Assembly: GCF_004193775.1 (NCBI RefSeq)
Contig: NC_041019.1
Location: forward strand, 50,443,928 to 50,507,927
Length of the DNA stretch: 64,000 nt
Direction of reading: 5' to 3'
Origin: Glycine soja
Taxonomy: Eukaryota > Streptophyta > Magnoliopsida > Fabales > Fabaceae
The notes beneath the pieces are model-generated. The model saw nothing but the letters and a program-made list of their open reading frames with translations, searched no databases and had not been told where the DNA came from. Every line of letters starts with the position of its first letter. Within the stretch, counting starts at the first letter, position 1. Below are positions 36,747 to 47,700 of this stretch, in pieces. The position numbers and the translations under genes are program-made.

Positions 36747-37085
36747 GGATCAAATTTACATTGGTATAAAGATAACTATTACATTATTTTATAAATTTCA
36801 ATAGGATAATATTTTGTTAAAATTCAATGTTGAATTGAAAGTCTCTTTCACGTAGATTACATATACAAAATTTCATATCAATCCAAAATCATTTTTTATC
36901 TCTTTCGTATAGATTAAAATCAACATAATATAAACATTTTAAAATATACTAAAATATGAATTATTTTAATTACCTTTTATGGTTCAATTTTGACAAAATT
37001 TAATACAAATAATTTTGATAATATTTAAGTATAATTCAATGATGGGATAAATAATAATCATATTCTATATCAAATTATACAAATA
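36747..37085. mobile_element. MITE copy, GGATCAAATTACACC family, adjacent to the previous one
   Basis: The left end is GGATCAAATTTACATTGG followed by an ACTATTACATTATTTTATAA block. The interior has TTGAATTGAAAGTCTCTTTC and GGTTCAATTTTGACAAAATT. It matches the reverse complement of 62760-62945. Confidence 0.6.
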
Positions 37086-37988
37086 ATTATCAAAATTAGA
37101 ATGGTGTGTAATATATAACTTCAAAGTCAGGCATATGCAAAATAACTATAATTAAGTAAACATATCTATTTTGATAAAAGTAATTATTAAAGAAATGAAA
37201 GTAGGTAGGAAACGAAGGACAAGGGTTCCCCTCAGTAGCTGGCGGCGATGCAAAGGTAGGGTTGGTTGTGGGGCCGGAGAATAGGAGTGGGCTCCAATTA
37301 AAATGGTTTAGGCTTAAAAACAGAAGTGCAAATATGAGCCAAACAAAATACGTTAATTTGTTTAAATTAGGAAATTTTACACACTAATTCAATCAAACCA
37401 ACTTGATCAAAAAGGGAAAATTAAAGGCATTCCTTTAATTTCATTCTCACCACTCTCTTCCTTTTTCTTTCCCATCACTTCCTTTTTCCTTCTTTAATTG
37501 TTGATTTTTATCACCTTTCCTCTTCCCCTGCTTCTCTTCAACTTAAACTCAATCTCAAATTAAGCCTCCAAACACCAACAATACATACCATATGTTACCA
37601 AACCTTCCCCCTCTACTTTTTGTACACTCAATCTCCTCTGTCGGCTATGTTTCATCACTTGCTGAAGATAGCTTTGTAACCACCGGAGGGTGGAGCTAAC
37701 CAAAAAAAAAAAAGAAGTATTAATTGCATAATGATATCTCTATCGTTTTTTTATGAAGATTTCTTGGTTTTATTGATGTTTCAGGATTGATTATCACCCA
37801 TATTGTAAAACATCACAACTTGAACTTCACCAATAGTATGCAAATAATTTCATCAAACTTGAAAAGTGCACAATATTATGGTGAACAAAATTGCATTAAT
37901 TCTATGAACACCAGATTACATTACAATCGTTGAAGTCTCATATTAATGATTGATCAAATTGTACAACATGCATATTCCTCTAGCCACT

Positions 37989-38597
37989 TCAACATTCCAC
38001 CTTGACTTGGCTTCTATTCTTGGCTAATTTATTCAGTAGTTCAGCCAGGCTCTTCCTCCTCTTTGTCCCTTGTGATTCTGAGCTATCATCTGAACAGGAG
38101 GACGACGGTGATGAAATTTCTAACAAACTTCGCTTGGAAGTTGTCATCATTACTGGCTCCGACAATTCATCGGAATTGTCAGAATCAATAAGATGAGGAA
38201 AATTCAGCTTGGCCTTTTGGCCTCGCATTTTGAAAGCGGCTTTGTCATATGCCAAAGCCGCCTTCTCTTCGGTATCATACGTGCCAAGCCAAACCCTAGC
38301 TCCGTTCTTCTTTGGATCCCTAATCTCGGCCGCAAACTTTCCCCACGGTCTACGCCTCACCCCTCTGTAATGCTTCCATGTTGGTGGCGCATGATCACGC
38401 GCCACCACAGCCGTTGCATCCTCACTTCGGAAAGCAATGTTCCCTGAATCACCATCACATTTATTAGGGTCTGAAAATGGATCATGAGATGCAGCTTGGT
38501 GGGTTTCAGACATGAGATTGATGGAATCATGTCCAAGTAGGTATTGTTGAACAGATTCCAAGAATGCAAAATCGGAATCCACGGTGGCGGAAACCAT
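37989..38597 (-). CDS. AP2/ERF transcription factor, cluster member 2
   Basis: Intronless, 202 aa. The N-terminus is [16 protein letters not shown]. The AP2/ERF domain starts at Tyr77 ([37 protein letters not shown]) with all DNA-contact residues conserved. The domain is nearly identical to that of member 1, and the C-terminal [19 protein letters not shown] matches too, so the two are clear paralogues. Outside these blocks they are diverged, especially in the Ser/Asp-rich linker. A TATA box stands 84 bp upstream of the ATG. The role is predicted: nuclear transcription regulator at GCC-box-like sites. ERF group IX is probable. Confidence 0.93.
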   Translation of the reverse strand: MVSATVDSDFAFLESVQQYLLGHDSINLMSETHQAASHDPFSDPNKCDGDSGNIAFRSEDATAVVARDHAPPTWKHYRGVRRRPWGKFAAEIRDPKKNGARVWLGTYDTEEKAALAYDKAAFKMRGQKAKLNFPHLIDSDNSDELSEPVMMTTSKRSLLEISSPSSSCSDDSSESQGTKRRKSLAELLNKLAKNRSQVKVEC

Positions 38598-38680
38598 GTT
38601 TTAATTTTCAGCTAACTTTGCTCACTGTATTTGGTGGAAACACCAATGTGTGTGTGCCTTGAACTATATGGTGCAGTGTA

Positions 38681-38690
38681 TCATATATAG
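38681..38690 (-). promoter_or_regulatory. TATA box of ERF gene 2
   Basis: The minus strand reads CTATATATGA, 84-93 bp upstream of the start codon. A transcription start about 30 bp downstream would give a 5' UTR of about 50-60 nt. Confidence 0.6.
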
Positions 38691-40780
38691 CATCGAAGTT
38701 TGTTTAAATAATTGCATTTTTCTGATAACTACTGTGGCACGTCTTATCTAACCGATGTAGAATCATCCTGTAGTGGTTTATAATAATATTATTGTAATGG
38801 TTGCTTCTTTGAAAGTTCCATAGATTTTGGCATCGTGCTTATTGAATTTTGAATTTTGAAGTGTCAATATTTGTCGTCACCTGTTTGTTCACTTTAAATA
38901 TTACTAATTGCAAAACTCTATTTGTATAAGCTTTTAACAATAAGTTTATGGCGTTAAATATTGAATTATTTTGATTATATCATCAGTCACATGCACCTCA
39001 TCTAACTAACCAAACACCCACCATGTATTTAACTTAACTATTTATAAGTTAGCCTATTTCCGGTTTAAATATTTGAGAATTTGTCTTTAGCTTTATTTAA
39101 AGACCTGATATAATTATTTACTAAAATATTTTTTGTTAATATATATAGCCCTTGGCTAGAACCATTATCGTTATATTTTTTCTTAGTTAGAGCCCTTCAG
39201 CATGCACATTTATTTCGCTTTTTAATTAAAAAAAAAAAGTAGATTTCGCACAAATATTACACCAGTGTTTTTTATATCTCATGATTAATTATAATCACAT
39301 TAATTTAGAGGTGAATATTTACATAAAATAAACCTATTGTATGAGTTTAGTGCATCATGTGTTTGCTAGTAATTCTCGATTTCAATGTCCATTACCTGAT
39401 TGTCAGATCTATTACTTACCTTTCTTTTCTGGTGAGCTTAGCCTCTACTATTGCCAAATCAAATGAGTGGATAGCTGATTTGGTTTTAAAATATGACAAT
39501 TCTACCACATATATTCGTTATATAGTATTTTTTTTAAAAAAATTGTCTTTTTCCCTTCATGATATTCCTAGCATATAGATGGAATATTGTATATAAAAAT
39601 AATCTTTTTTTTTTCTTTTAGGTTCCCGATCTTTATTTAATGTGCATACTTAATTTGACTCTTCACTATTATTAGTGGCCATACTTATCTAGAGTTTTCT
39701 ATCAGGTGTATGTGGTGGTCATGATTGGCTAAAGGCCTAAGAATTCAAAGCTGAGAATGTTAAGAGAACCAACGACAAGGATATATAATATGGTAGCCTG
39801 GTAGGGAAAAAAGAGGTTTCTTTTTTACATACTGTTTTTTTTTTATTTATTAACCTATTAGTTATAAGATAAATTTGGCATAATGTAAGCCAGTGTTACC
39901 CTTATCATTTAATTATTCCTTTGTCCTTGGAGCAACTCAAAGGCTGTCCTTCATCACTAGTCTCTGATCACCATAGCCTCGTTGTTAATTAATATATTAT
40001 CTTCAATTCTATTTTATCCGGTCTATCTGTAAATATTATATTAGAAAAACTGAGAAGCAAAACGTGATATGATTTTTCTAATATGTATTCATGGGCTCGT
40101 TTTAGACTGGGCGAGAGTCTAATTTAATTGATTAAGTAAAATATATGAAATTTTGTAAGTTTTTTTATATTTGTCTTCAATTTTAACTAGAGAAAAAAAT
40201 TCACTTTAGTCTTCTATTAAATGACTTTAACTACCAATAAGAGTATGCATTATATGACTTTTGTCTTTTTAATGTAATAAATACTATTTCTTAATCCAAA
40301 TATTTTATTTTTAGGTCCCTTGTCATGTATCCGTTGGAATTAGAAAATCTGTAATGATATTTGTTTATTAAAAAAAGACCAAATATGTCAACTTTTTTAA
40401 ATATTAAAGTTAAAAAGGCTGTAGCCTGTATTCCACTTAGCAAGATTCTCTCTCATATATAATGAAAATTTTATGGGCAGGATTAAGTTGCTAAATATTA
40501 TTGTATATAAAAGAAATTAATTAAAATATTAAACGGGCATGGGTTTGAGTGATGAAACTTTGCTATTATCAGGCGCAATACGTCACGCTCATGACTGAAT
40601 ATACATTTAGACTATGAATATATGTTACATTAAAAAAATGCATATATGTGATAAAAAAACGTAATCATATCGATAAATGAATTATAAAAAAATGAAGGGA
40701 ATAACAACTTTTAGCAAGTGACCAGATAGACTTCAGCCCACCCACATGGCAATCACTTTCGTAGAACTACCTAAAGTTTG

Positions 40781-40784
<4 letters not shown>

Positions 40785-40850
<66 letters not shown>
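40785..40850. repeat. (TA)n microsatellite
   Basis: An uninterrupted TA run of about 66 bp. Confidence 0.95.
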
Positions 40851-40855
<5 letters not shown>

Positions 40856-42229
40856 ACACAACAAAATTCTTTCCTTTTTAAATAAAACATGATGATGTAT
40901 AGAACAAAGATGATCATCAACCTCTCAACGACCCAAGAAAAAAATAAACGAGGAAGAACTCCGTCAAATTTTATTCATATAAGTCAGGCGTTAGTTGTAC
41001 TGAGTTTTATTTGAATACATACGATATATCATTATGTATTTTCAAGAGTATTATCTCATTAATCAACTAAAAACTTGGTACAAGACATGTTATAACCACA
41101 CATATATCATTAGATATAATTTAAAATATAGTGAGATTTAATTTTAACAATTCCATAACTAGATCCTTTGTTTTTTAGAAGAAAAAATAATTTTCAGTTC
41201 TTTTTACTTGTTTTCTTTTTTGATTTGTGAGAGATCGGTTATAAAAAGTCGACATCAATAATACAATTAAAAAAGACACCCATGGTAAGGCAAAGTAAAT
41301 AAACAAAAAAAATTGCATTGGTCAAATAATTTGATAAAGAATTAAACTAAAAGTGCTATTTTTTTGTTATAACATGAAAAACTCAATATTTTTTTTAATT
41401 TTTAAAGGAAAGAAAATCACTATATTATCTAATTTTCCAGAATATGATGATTCAAATAAAACGCAATCCATTTCCAGTCAAAAAAAAAAAAAACTCAACT
41501 CATTAACCCCCACTTGTACAAACCCATTCCTTAATTGAAACGTAAGCTTTGTCTTAAACTTTTTATAGGTGTTGTTAGGTGTATCCAACATTTTATCATA
41601 TTGCCAATTTTGCCCCTTACACAATTTTACCAAAAAATTTCTTTCGTAAGAGTTTTTTTTTAATTTTTTTTAAAAAAATTTTTGACAAATTAATTTAAAA
41701 TTAATGGTCTAAGCAAAACTTGAACCAACTAAGTTAACGAGCCAATTACGTTGTAAAATAAATAATGTTGTTATATATAATATTAAAATTTTCGATGTAT
41801 ATTTAATGCGCATGTAAATTTAAATAATAAATTTTGCAACAATTAATTTTAATATAAATCATACGAATTATTTACTCCGTATATTTTTTAAAAATAAAAA
41901 AATATTTACTATTACAAAATTTAATATATATTAAATTTTGTAATAGTAAATATATATTAAATTTAATATTTATTTTTATAATTATTAATATGTTAAATTA
42001 CTCATTTGTGCATTAAGTTTTTTTTACTATTACAAAATTTAATATATATTAAATTTTATAATAGTAAATATTTTTTATTTTAAAAAAAATATACGGATTA
42101 AATAATCCGTATGATTTATATCAAAATTAATTATCACAAAATTTATTATTTAAATTTACATGCGCATTAAATATACATAAAAAATTTTAATGTTATGTAT
42201 AGCAACATTATTTATTTTACAACGTAATT

Positions 42230-42280
42230 GACTCATTAGCTTAGCTGGTTAGAGTGCTGAGTTAATAACCTGGAGGTCAC
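42230..42280 (+). other. tRNA-Ile-like 5' half inside the foldback element
   Basis: The sequence GACTCATTAGCTTAGCTGG then TTAGAGTGCTGAGTTAATAA and CCTGGAGGTCAC follows the acceptor, D arm and anticodon arm of plant tRNA-Ile(AAU). Loop TTAATAA would place an AAU anticodon. The T arm and 3' acceptor are absent, replaced by hairpin repeats, so it is not a functional tRNA gene. The left arm has the inverted, more decayed counterpart at about 41703-41747. Confidence 0.7.
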
Positions 42281-42378
42281 TTACAGAAGAACTTCTTCTG
42301 TAAGAGGAAAGAACTTCTTATGAAAGAAGTTCTTCTGTAAGAGGGAAAAACTCTTATAGAAGAAGTTCTTCCGTAAGA
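42281..42378. repeat. Short hairpin-forming tandem repeats
   Basis: Three or more units built on AGAAGAACTTCTTCTGTAAG. Each unit is itself palindromic. They occur only in the right arm of the foldback element. Confidence 0.75.
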
Positions 42379-42466
42379 TTGTGTAAGGGGCAAAATTGGA
42401 AAGGTGATAAAATGCTGGGTGCACCAGCAATTCTGCTGGGTGCACCTAGCAACACCCACTTTTTAT

Positions 42467-44156
42467 TTATTTATAGATATCCTGAACTTAGTCTGCATAG
42501 CCCAAAATGCTCGGCCCAAATAACATCCTTCAATAAAATAAACAGCTCAATGGTCAATCATGTACCAAATTACACACACAAGCCCATGATTTTTGCACCC
42601 GTGTATGGTCTTCTAACCCCAGTTTTTTTTTTCTTACAAAAATATCTTTGATGAAAACAGGTTTTCACAATATATGTAGAGAAAATATAAACTAGAAACT
42701 TGTTTTTATTGTGTATCTAGATCAAATTATCCTAAGAAAATAAGTTTTTGTTGTGTAGTAAGTTGATGTAGGGAGGTGTCACTTTGTAATACACAATACA
42801 AATAAGTTTTTGTTGTGTAGTAACAGTGGAAACTAGCTAGTTTATATTGTGTATTGTATTACAATAAACAACAAAAAACTAATTTTCCTTGTGTATTGTA
42901 AAATTCACAACCCTCGGGTAGAATGTGCGTTAACGTAAAAACACCTGCATCAATACTAGTAAAGTGTTATCTTTTTCTACACAATGACAAGTAGAATGAG
43001 TCTATTGTGTGTGTGCGTGTGTGAAAATTTTGGTTTCAAAACTAGTTATTGTAAATTGAAAATATCCTAGCCTTTCATTTAGAAATTAATATATCATAGC
43101 GCTCAAAATTATTTCTCATGGTGGGAAACATTATCATCCTAGCATCATCCCATCTTCAAAGGAAAAAAAAAAAAAAAAGGAAAGTGTAAAATGGGATCTC
43201 AGAATGGAATTATTGGCGTAGAGAAAGAAGTTACATTTTAAAGACAAAAAAGTTGACTCTACTAGTTTGGGAGAAAGCTTAAAACAACTCAATAACTCAT
43301 AAATTACTTTTACAAGGAAACATTATTTTTTAGCTTAATATTAATTAAAGGAAGTGATATGATTAGCTTCAATGCCGGAGACTTAATTTTCAATGTAATA
43401 ATTATATATACACAAAGGATATTTCAAATGAGAAAACTTTTTAAAAATGAGAAAACGAAAATAATTATTTTTAACCTTTATATCACAATTAAACAATTTT
43501 AATGGATGGGATTAAAATTCAATTAAAAAAAACTCACATGCCTTTTTGCTCTCCCTCTCAAGATAGATACTAAAACAAACACAAAAAATACTACCACCAA
43601 TGTGCTGAACCATCGGTAACAAATCATAGGACACGTGAAGCAAGTTCTTGAGTTTCCACTGTAAGCCACCCTCGTTCCTCCCTCAGTCCCACTTGCTTCA
43701 AATGTCAAATTGGCATCACAAATGAGTCAAAACTAGTCTGCTGACAGAAAATTTTCTTTACAAGGCTAAGTGTATGTGCATGAAATAACAAGGATATCAT
43801 CTTCATACAAGTTTAATAGTCGTAGGCCAGTAGCACTTGGGGTTCAATATCCAGCAGTTAATTCTTTTTAACTAATATTAACATCACATATTCACCGTTT
43901 TGCAACAAATGAGAAAGAAGGGGAAGGGGAGAAAGAAGATATTAAACAGTTTTACAATGTTAGTCAATTTAAAATTGTTATTGATATATAAAAATATATC
44001 ATCAAATTTATTACACAATGATTTGTAATAGAATGATAATATAGCGCATCACCTATTTTTTGATACAGTAAGTTGTTATATCACATTGTTTCATATTATC
44101 AATTATAAATGTAGCAATTAATATAACTTTCGTTTGATCAAAATAAGAACATACCT
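42467..44156. other. Spacer between the foldback element and ERF gene 3
   Basis: No supported gene. 42738-42890 holds a word AATAAGTTTTTGTTGTGTAG present twice, plus a partly inverted third copy. A minus-strand frame at 43523-43735 has a hydrophobic end (STLVVVFFVFVLVS) but no start codon or recognised family, and it is left uncalled. Confidence 0.4.
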
Positions 44157-44651
44157 TCAAACTCTATTTCGTTCATGGGCTAATTTATTTAGCAAACCAG
44201 CTATCCCCTTCGTTTTCTTGGATCCTTCTAAACCATCCTCAAATGTGGATGATGAAGAAGGAGGGTCACTCATCTGGCTACTTGCAATTGAAGCATCCAA
44301 TGGCAGCTTGGGTGGAATGAGGTGAGGAAAATTGAGCTTGGCTTTGGAGCCTCTGATCTTGAAAGCAGCATTGTCATAGGCCAAAGCAGCTTCCTCTTCA
44401 GTGTCATAAGTCCCAAGCCAAACCCTACCATTTTTGTTTGGGTCTGTTATCTCAGCAGCAAACTTTCCATGTGCCCTACGCCTCACTCCTTTGTACCTCG
44501 TCCATTTCGGAACTTCTTTTTGTGCTTTAGCACCTTCCACATTATTGTTCAAAGCATTGGCTTCATCATCATGCATGTAATGTTGAATAAGGTCCGAAAG
44601 TGTCATGTCGGATTCAGTAGTAGCAGTAGTAGCATCACAATAATTATCCAT
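44157..44651 (-). CDS. AP2/ERF protein, cluster member 3, with altered DNA-contact residues
   Basis: Intronless, 164 aa. The N-terminal motif ([13 protein letters not shown]) and the C-terminal [19 protein letters not shown] are diverged versions of those in members 1 and 2. The AP2/ERF domain starts at Tyr53 but reads [19 protein letters not shown] and NGRVWLG. Relative to AtERF1, the first contact Arg is Lys54, the first contact Trp (of RPWGK) is His61, and the Arg of EIRD is Thr69. One residue is missing before RVWLG. The reading frame is intact and the rest of the domain ([28 protein letters not shown]) is well conserved, so it looks maintained rather than decayed. DNA specificity or affinity is probably changed. 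A TATA box lies about 95 bp upstream. Confidence 0.9.
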   Translation of the reverse strand: MDNYCDATTATTESDMTLSDLIQHYMHDDEANALNNNVEGAKAQKEVPKWTRYKGVRRRAHGKFAAEITDPNKNGRVWLGTYDTEEEAALAYDNAAFKIRGSKAKLNFPHLIPPKLPLDASIASSQMSDPPSSSSTFEDGLEGSKKTKGIAGLLNKLAHERNRV

Positions 44652-44745
44652 CTTCTTAATATTGCTGAAGGTATACAGTGTCTGAATTTGGAGATAAGTT
44701 TGTTGTTGTTACTACAACGTTCTAAGGAACTCATGCATGCACAAT

Positions 44746-44753
44746 GTATAAAT
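44746..44753 (-). promoter_or_regulatory. TATA-like box of ERF gene 3
   Basis: The minus strand reads CTATTTATAC, about 95 bp upstream of the ATG, a normal distance for a short 5' UTR. Confidence 0.5.
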
Positions 44754-47700
44754 AGATAGTATACTATATGTGTGATGTTGTTCTCGATCGACACATGCAT
44801 GCTCAGTCATTAATTTGCAGACCATGTTATATTATTTTATGTATATATTCATGTTGAGTTGTTGACTTGTTGACTTGTGCTGGAAACGAAAATTTGGAAA
44901 AACATGTTCTGTTTGTATGAATGCATATTTAGTAAACAAAAAACGAGTTCCAAATGGGGCATTTTGTTTGGAAAGTGTACTTTTTTTTTTTTTTTACTTT
45001 GAACTGCTAATATCTGAAAGTATCTTTGAATTTTAGTTAGTTGTAGTCCAATTGAATACATTTACGTAAGATGGGAAAGCTCTCCATGGCGCATATCTCT
45101 CTACATAGAATTCAAACCGAAATCATATGAAAAGGAATCAAAGTCTTTATTACTTAAGACATTGGTCTAAGTTTTTTTTTTGGAAGGCAAATAATTATAT
45201 TATAAGGTACCAGTGGCACCAAAAATCAACAAATAAATCCCTGCTTATGCACTCACTACAAAAGAAGTTACTTATACCGACACATCTATAGTGACATATA
45301 CAATTTAGTGTAGGTATAATTTTTACCTATAGATAGTATATTTGGGTAAAACTTTTTCTTATGTCGGCCTATTAGCAAAATAATTATTATGTTAGGCATT
45401 AGTATAAGTGTTCAAACGATTTTAATTAATTTGTAATAAAAGACATACATTGATAAGACTTATATAGTTTTATGAATAGAGACGAAAAAATAAATCACAC
45501 TTAGTTTTAACTTAACTTCAAAATTTAACAAAAAAATAAGAGTATTAGTTACTCATCATTTGGAATGATTGTGAATTTTTTATTTTGTTTTTTACATGCA
45601 ATTAAAATAATTTTTAACTTTATTTCAAAATATTTTTACATTTATTTTTAAAATTATTTTAAAAAATAATTTGTAAATTTAATTTTTAATTTTAAAAAGA
45701 GACACTCCCTATCTTTAAAAATAATCTTTTTTATTATTATTAGCATCGTTATAACCACTATCATCCCAACACCTCAATCACCATTTACATTAATATCATC
45801 TTTTATGATGATTGTTTTAAAGTCATATTTAAAATATTTTTAATTGATTCCCAATATAAAAATATTTAAATTGACAATTATCAAAATTAAAAATCAAAAG
45901 GTTTATATCACGCATAGACCATTGTCGGTCGTATGAAGAATTGCAGTTTGATAAACAACATCGAAGCAATTCACGAGTATTATTAATAGTCAAAGTTCTC
46001 CAGATCTTTCCTAACGGCTATATAAATATTAACAGTGTACTGTATTTTATTTTTGTTATAGTTTGGTGATGATCTCATTGATTTCTGAGTTTAATTGATT
46101 TTCATTAACGTTGTGTAAAAGCTTTTACACTACCACCCAATTATAAATTATCTTTATGAACCAATTTATTATAATCAACATGAATTTATAAAATTAACCC
46201 ATTTACGTTTTTTTTAAATGACATGTTTAATCGTCAAATAAATAGATTGGGGTAATCCTGATTATTTAATTAACTAACAGTCCACTGATTGTCCTACAAA
46301 ACATCTGTCGATATAGTATTTGAAACATTCTAAAGAAAGTGCCTTTTAATTATTTTATATTAAACTTTGAAATTACATTTGCAAAAGAGTTTCAATACAT
46401 TATTATTGATCAATATAAGTATAATTTTTAAAAATATATTATAAAAATTAATAAACTTGCCTAACTTGATTAAATGTCAGTGTTACATTATAAATATATA
46501 CACTATTTTTTTCGTAAAATAAATGCATTTGTTTATTATTTATAAATGTACGTGTGTGCATAATTTTTTTCTAATCTTTTTTTAACTCACAACATCTAAT
46601 ATGGTTTAAACTTAAGATTATGTTAACTACTTGGACATCTTGTATTAATTAATATGATCAAAATATAATATATATAACTGTAACTCTCATCCTGTCTATA
46701 GGCCATTGAGTTATTTTTTATAATTAAATTACGCCGAAACCAAAAGTTTTGGGAAGGGTTATTATTTGGTGATCCATAAATGTCCTATTTTATCAACTTT
46801 ATATTTAAGATAGTAGATGATAATAATGATAATGATAATAATAATGATGATAATAATAATAGTGACACGAGAAAGATTATTATCAAATATAAAAAATGTA
46901 TTTTTTATGAATAAAAAATAAATTCACAATTTTTTTTGTTGCAAAAAAAAAATACAAACTATTCTTCATACCATTGACAATTGTGTATGCATGATATAAA
47001 CCTTATGAATTTTAATTTTGGTAACTGTCAATTTAAATATTTTTATATTGTGAATCAATTAAATATATTTTAAATATGACTTTAAAAATTTATTATAAAA
47101 ATAATAAATTATCATTTAAATTATTTTAAAATAATTATCTTAAAAATTAATAAATTTATCATATGATAATTTATGATTAAATAATTATGGTACCCTACGT
47201 ATAACTCTTTTGTTAAAATATTATAACCATTGCTAAATTAGATATTATATATTTTTATAAATAAATTAGTGAAAGAAAAAATCTTTCAATGCAGTAAATT
47301 GGCATGTGAGAGTACAGCTCGCCATATCCATTCACGTGGCAATTGTTGACCTTGGGAGAAACAAGAGCAAGTTCTCATAAACTATTGTCTCTCAAACACA
47401 ATCTTGCCACACCAAATAGTAAGTCAAGGAAGCCGCAGATGGTGGAGTGAAAACGTGAGAAAGAAGAAACACATGAGGGACATTTTGACCAAAATAGTAC
47501 AATATAAAGGATATTTAAAAAATACTTATAAACAATGAGAAAAAAGTCATATAATTAAAGGAGAAAATAATTTCATATTATTGTCCAATTACAATTTATT
47601 AAATATGATAAATTTATTAATTTTTATAATAATTATCTTAAAAAATATTAACAATAGTAATTCATGATTAAATTCTATCCATGACTATTAATTAGTTTAG

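Larger units (their letters stand above)
33740..37988. other. Spacer between ERF genes 1 and 2, MITE-rich
   Basis: No gene is seen. It holds three copies of one MITE family (34246-34540, 36345-36733, 36747-37085), (TA)n runs at 35226-35293 and 36040-36084, and a poly(A) run at 34576-34593. 33740-33900 is the promoter and 5' UTR side of ERF gene 1. No strong TATA box is visible there (weak candidate near 33848-33857). Confidence 0.5.
38598..41566. other. Spacer between ERF genes 2 and 3, first part
   Basis: No gene is seen. AT-rich with a (TA)n run at 40785-40850. The ORFs at 39357-39578 and 41353-41538 have no recognisable content. Confidence 0.4.
41567..42457. mobile_element. 891-bp Mutator-like foldback element with tRNA-like arms
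   Basis: The two arms (41567 to about 41950 and about 42030-42457) are inverted copies. The ends are AGGTGTTGTTAGGTG on the left and, reversed, GGGTGTTGCTAGGTGCACC on the right. A perfect 9-bp target duplication ACTTTTTAT (41558-41566 and 42458-42466) points to the Mutator superfamily. Shared arm blocks include CCAATTTTGCCCCTTACACA, TAATGCGCATGTAAATTTAA and TACGTTGTAAAATAAATAAT. There are two internal palindromes (41908-41950 and 42026-42068, TTACTATTACAAAATTTAAT plus its inverse). No transposase is present. The right arm carries extra material: hairpin repeats at 42281-42378 and a duplicated GCTGGGTGCACC word. Confidence 0.85.

Noticed and set aside
42230..42280. A functional tRNA-Ile gene
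   Set aside because: The T arm and the 3' acceptor strand are missing and replaced by hairpin repeats.
43523..43735. Minus-strand frame with a transmembrane-like end
   Set aside because: No ATG start, no recognised family, no splice partners.
45254..45270. CACTACAAAAGAAG as the end of a CACTA (En/Spm) transposon
   Set aside because: No matching inverted end with a 3-bp duplication was found within the next kilobases.
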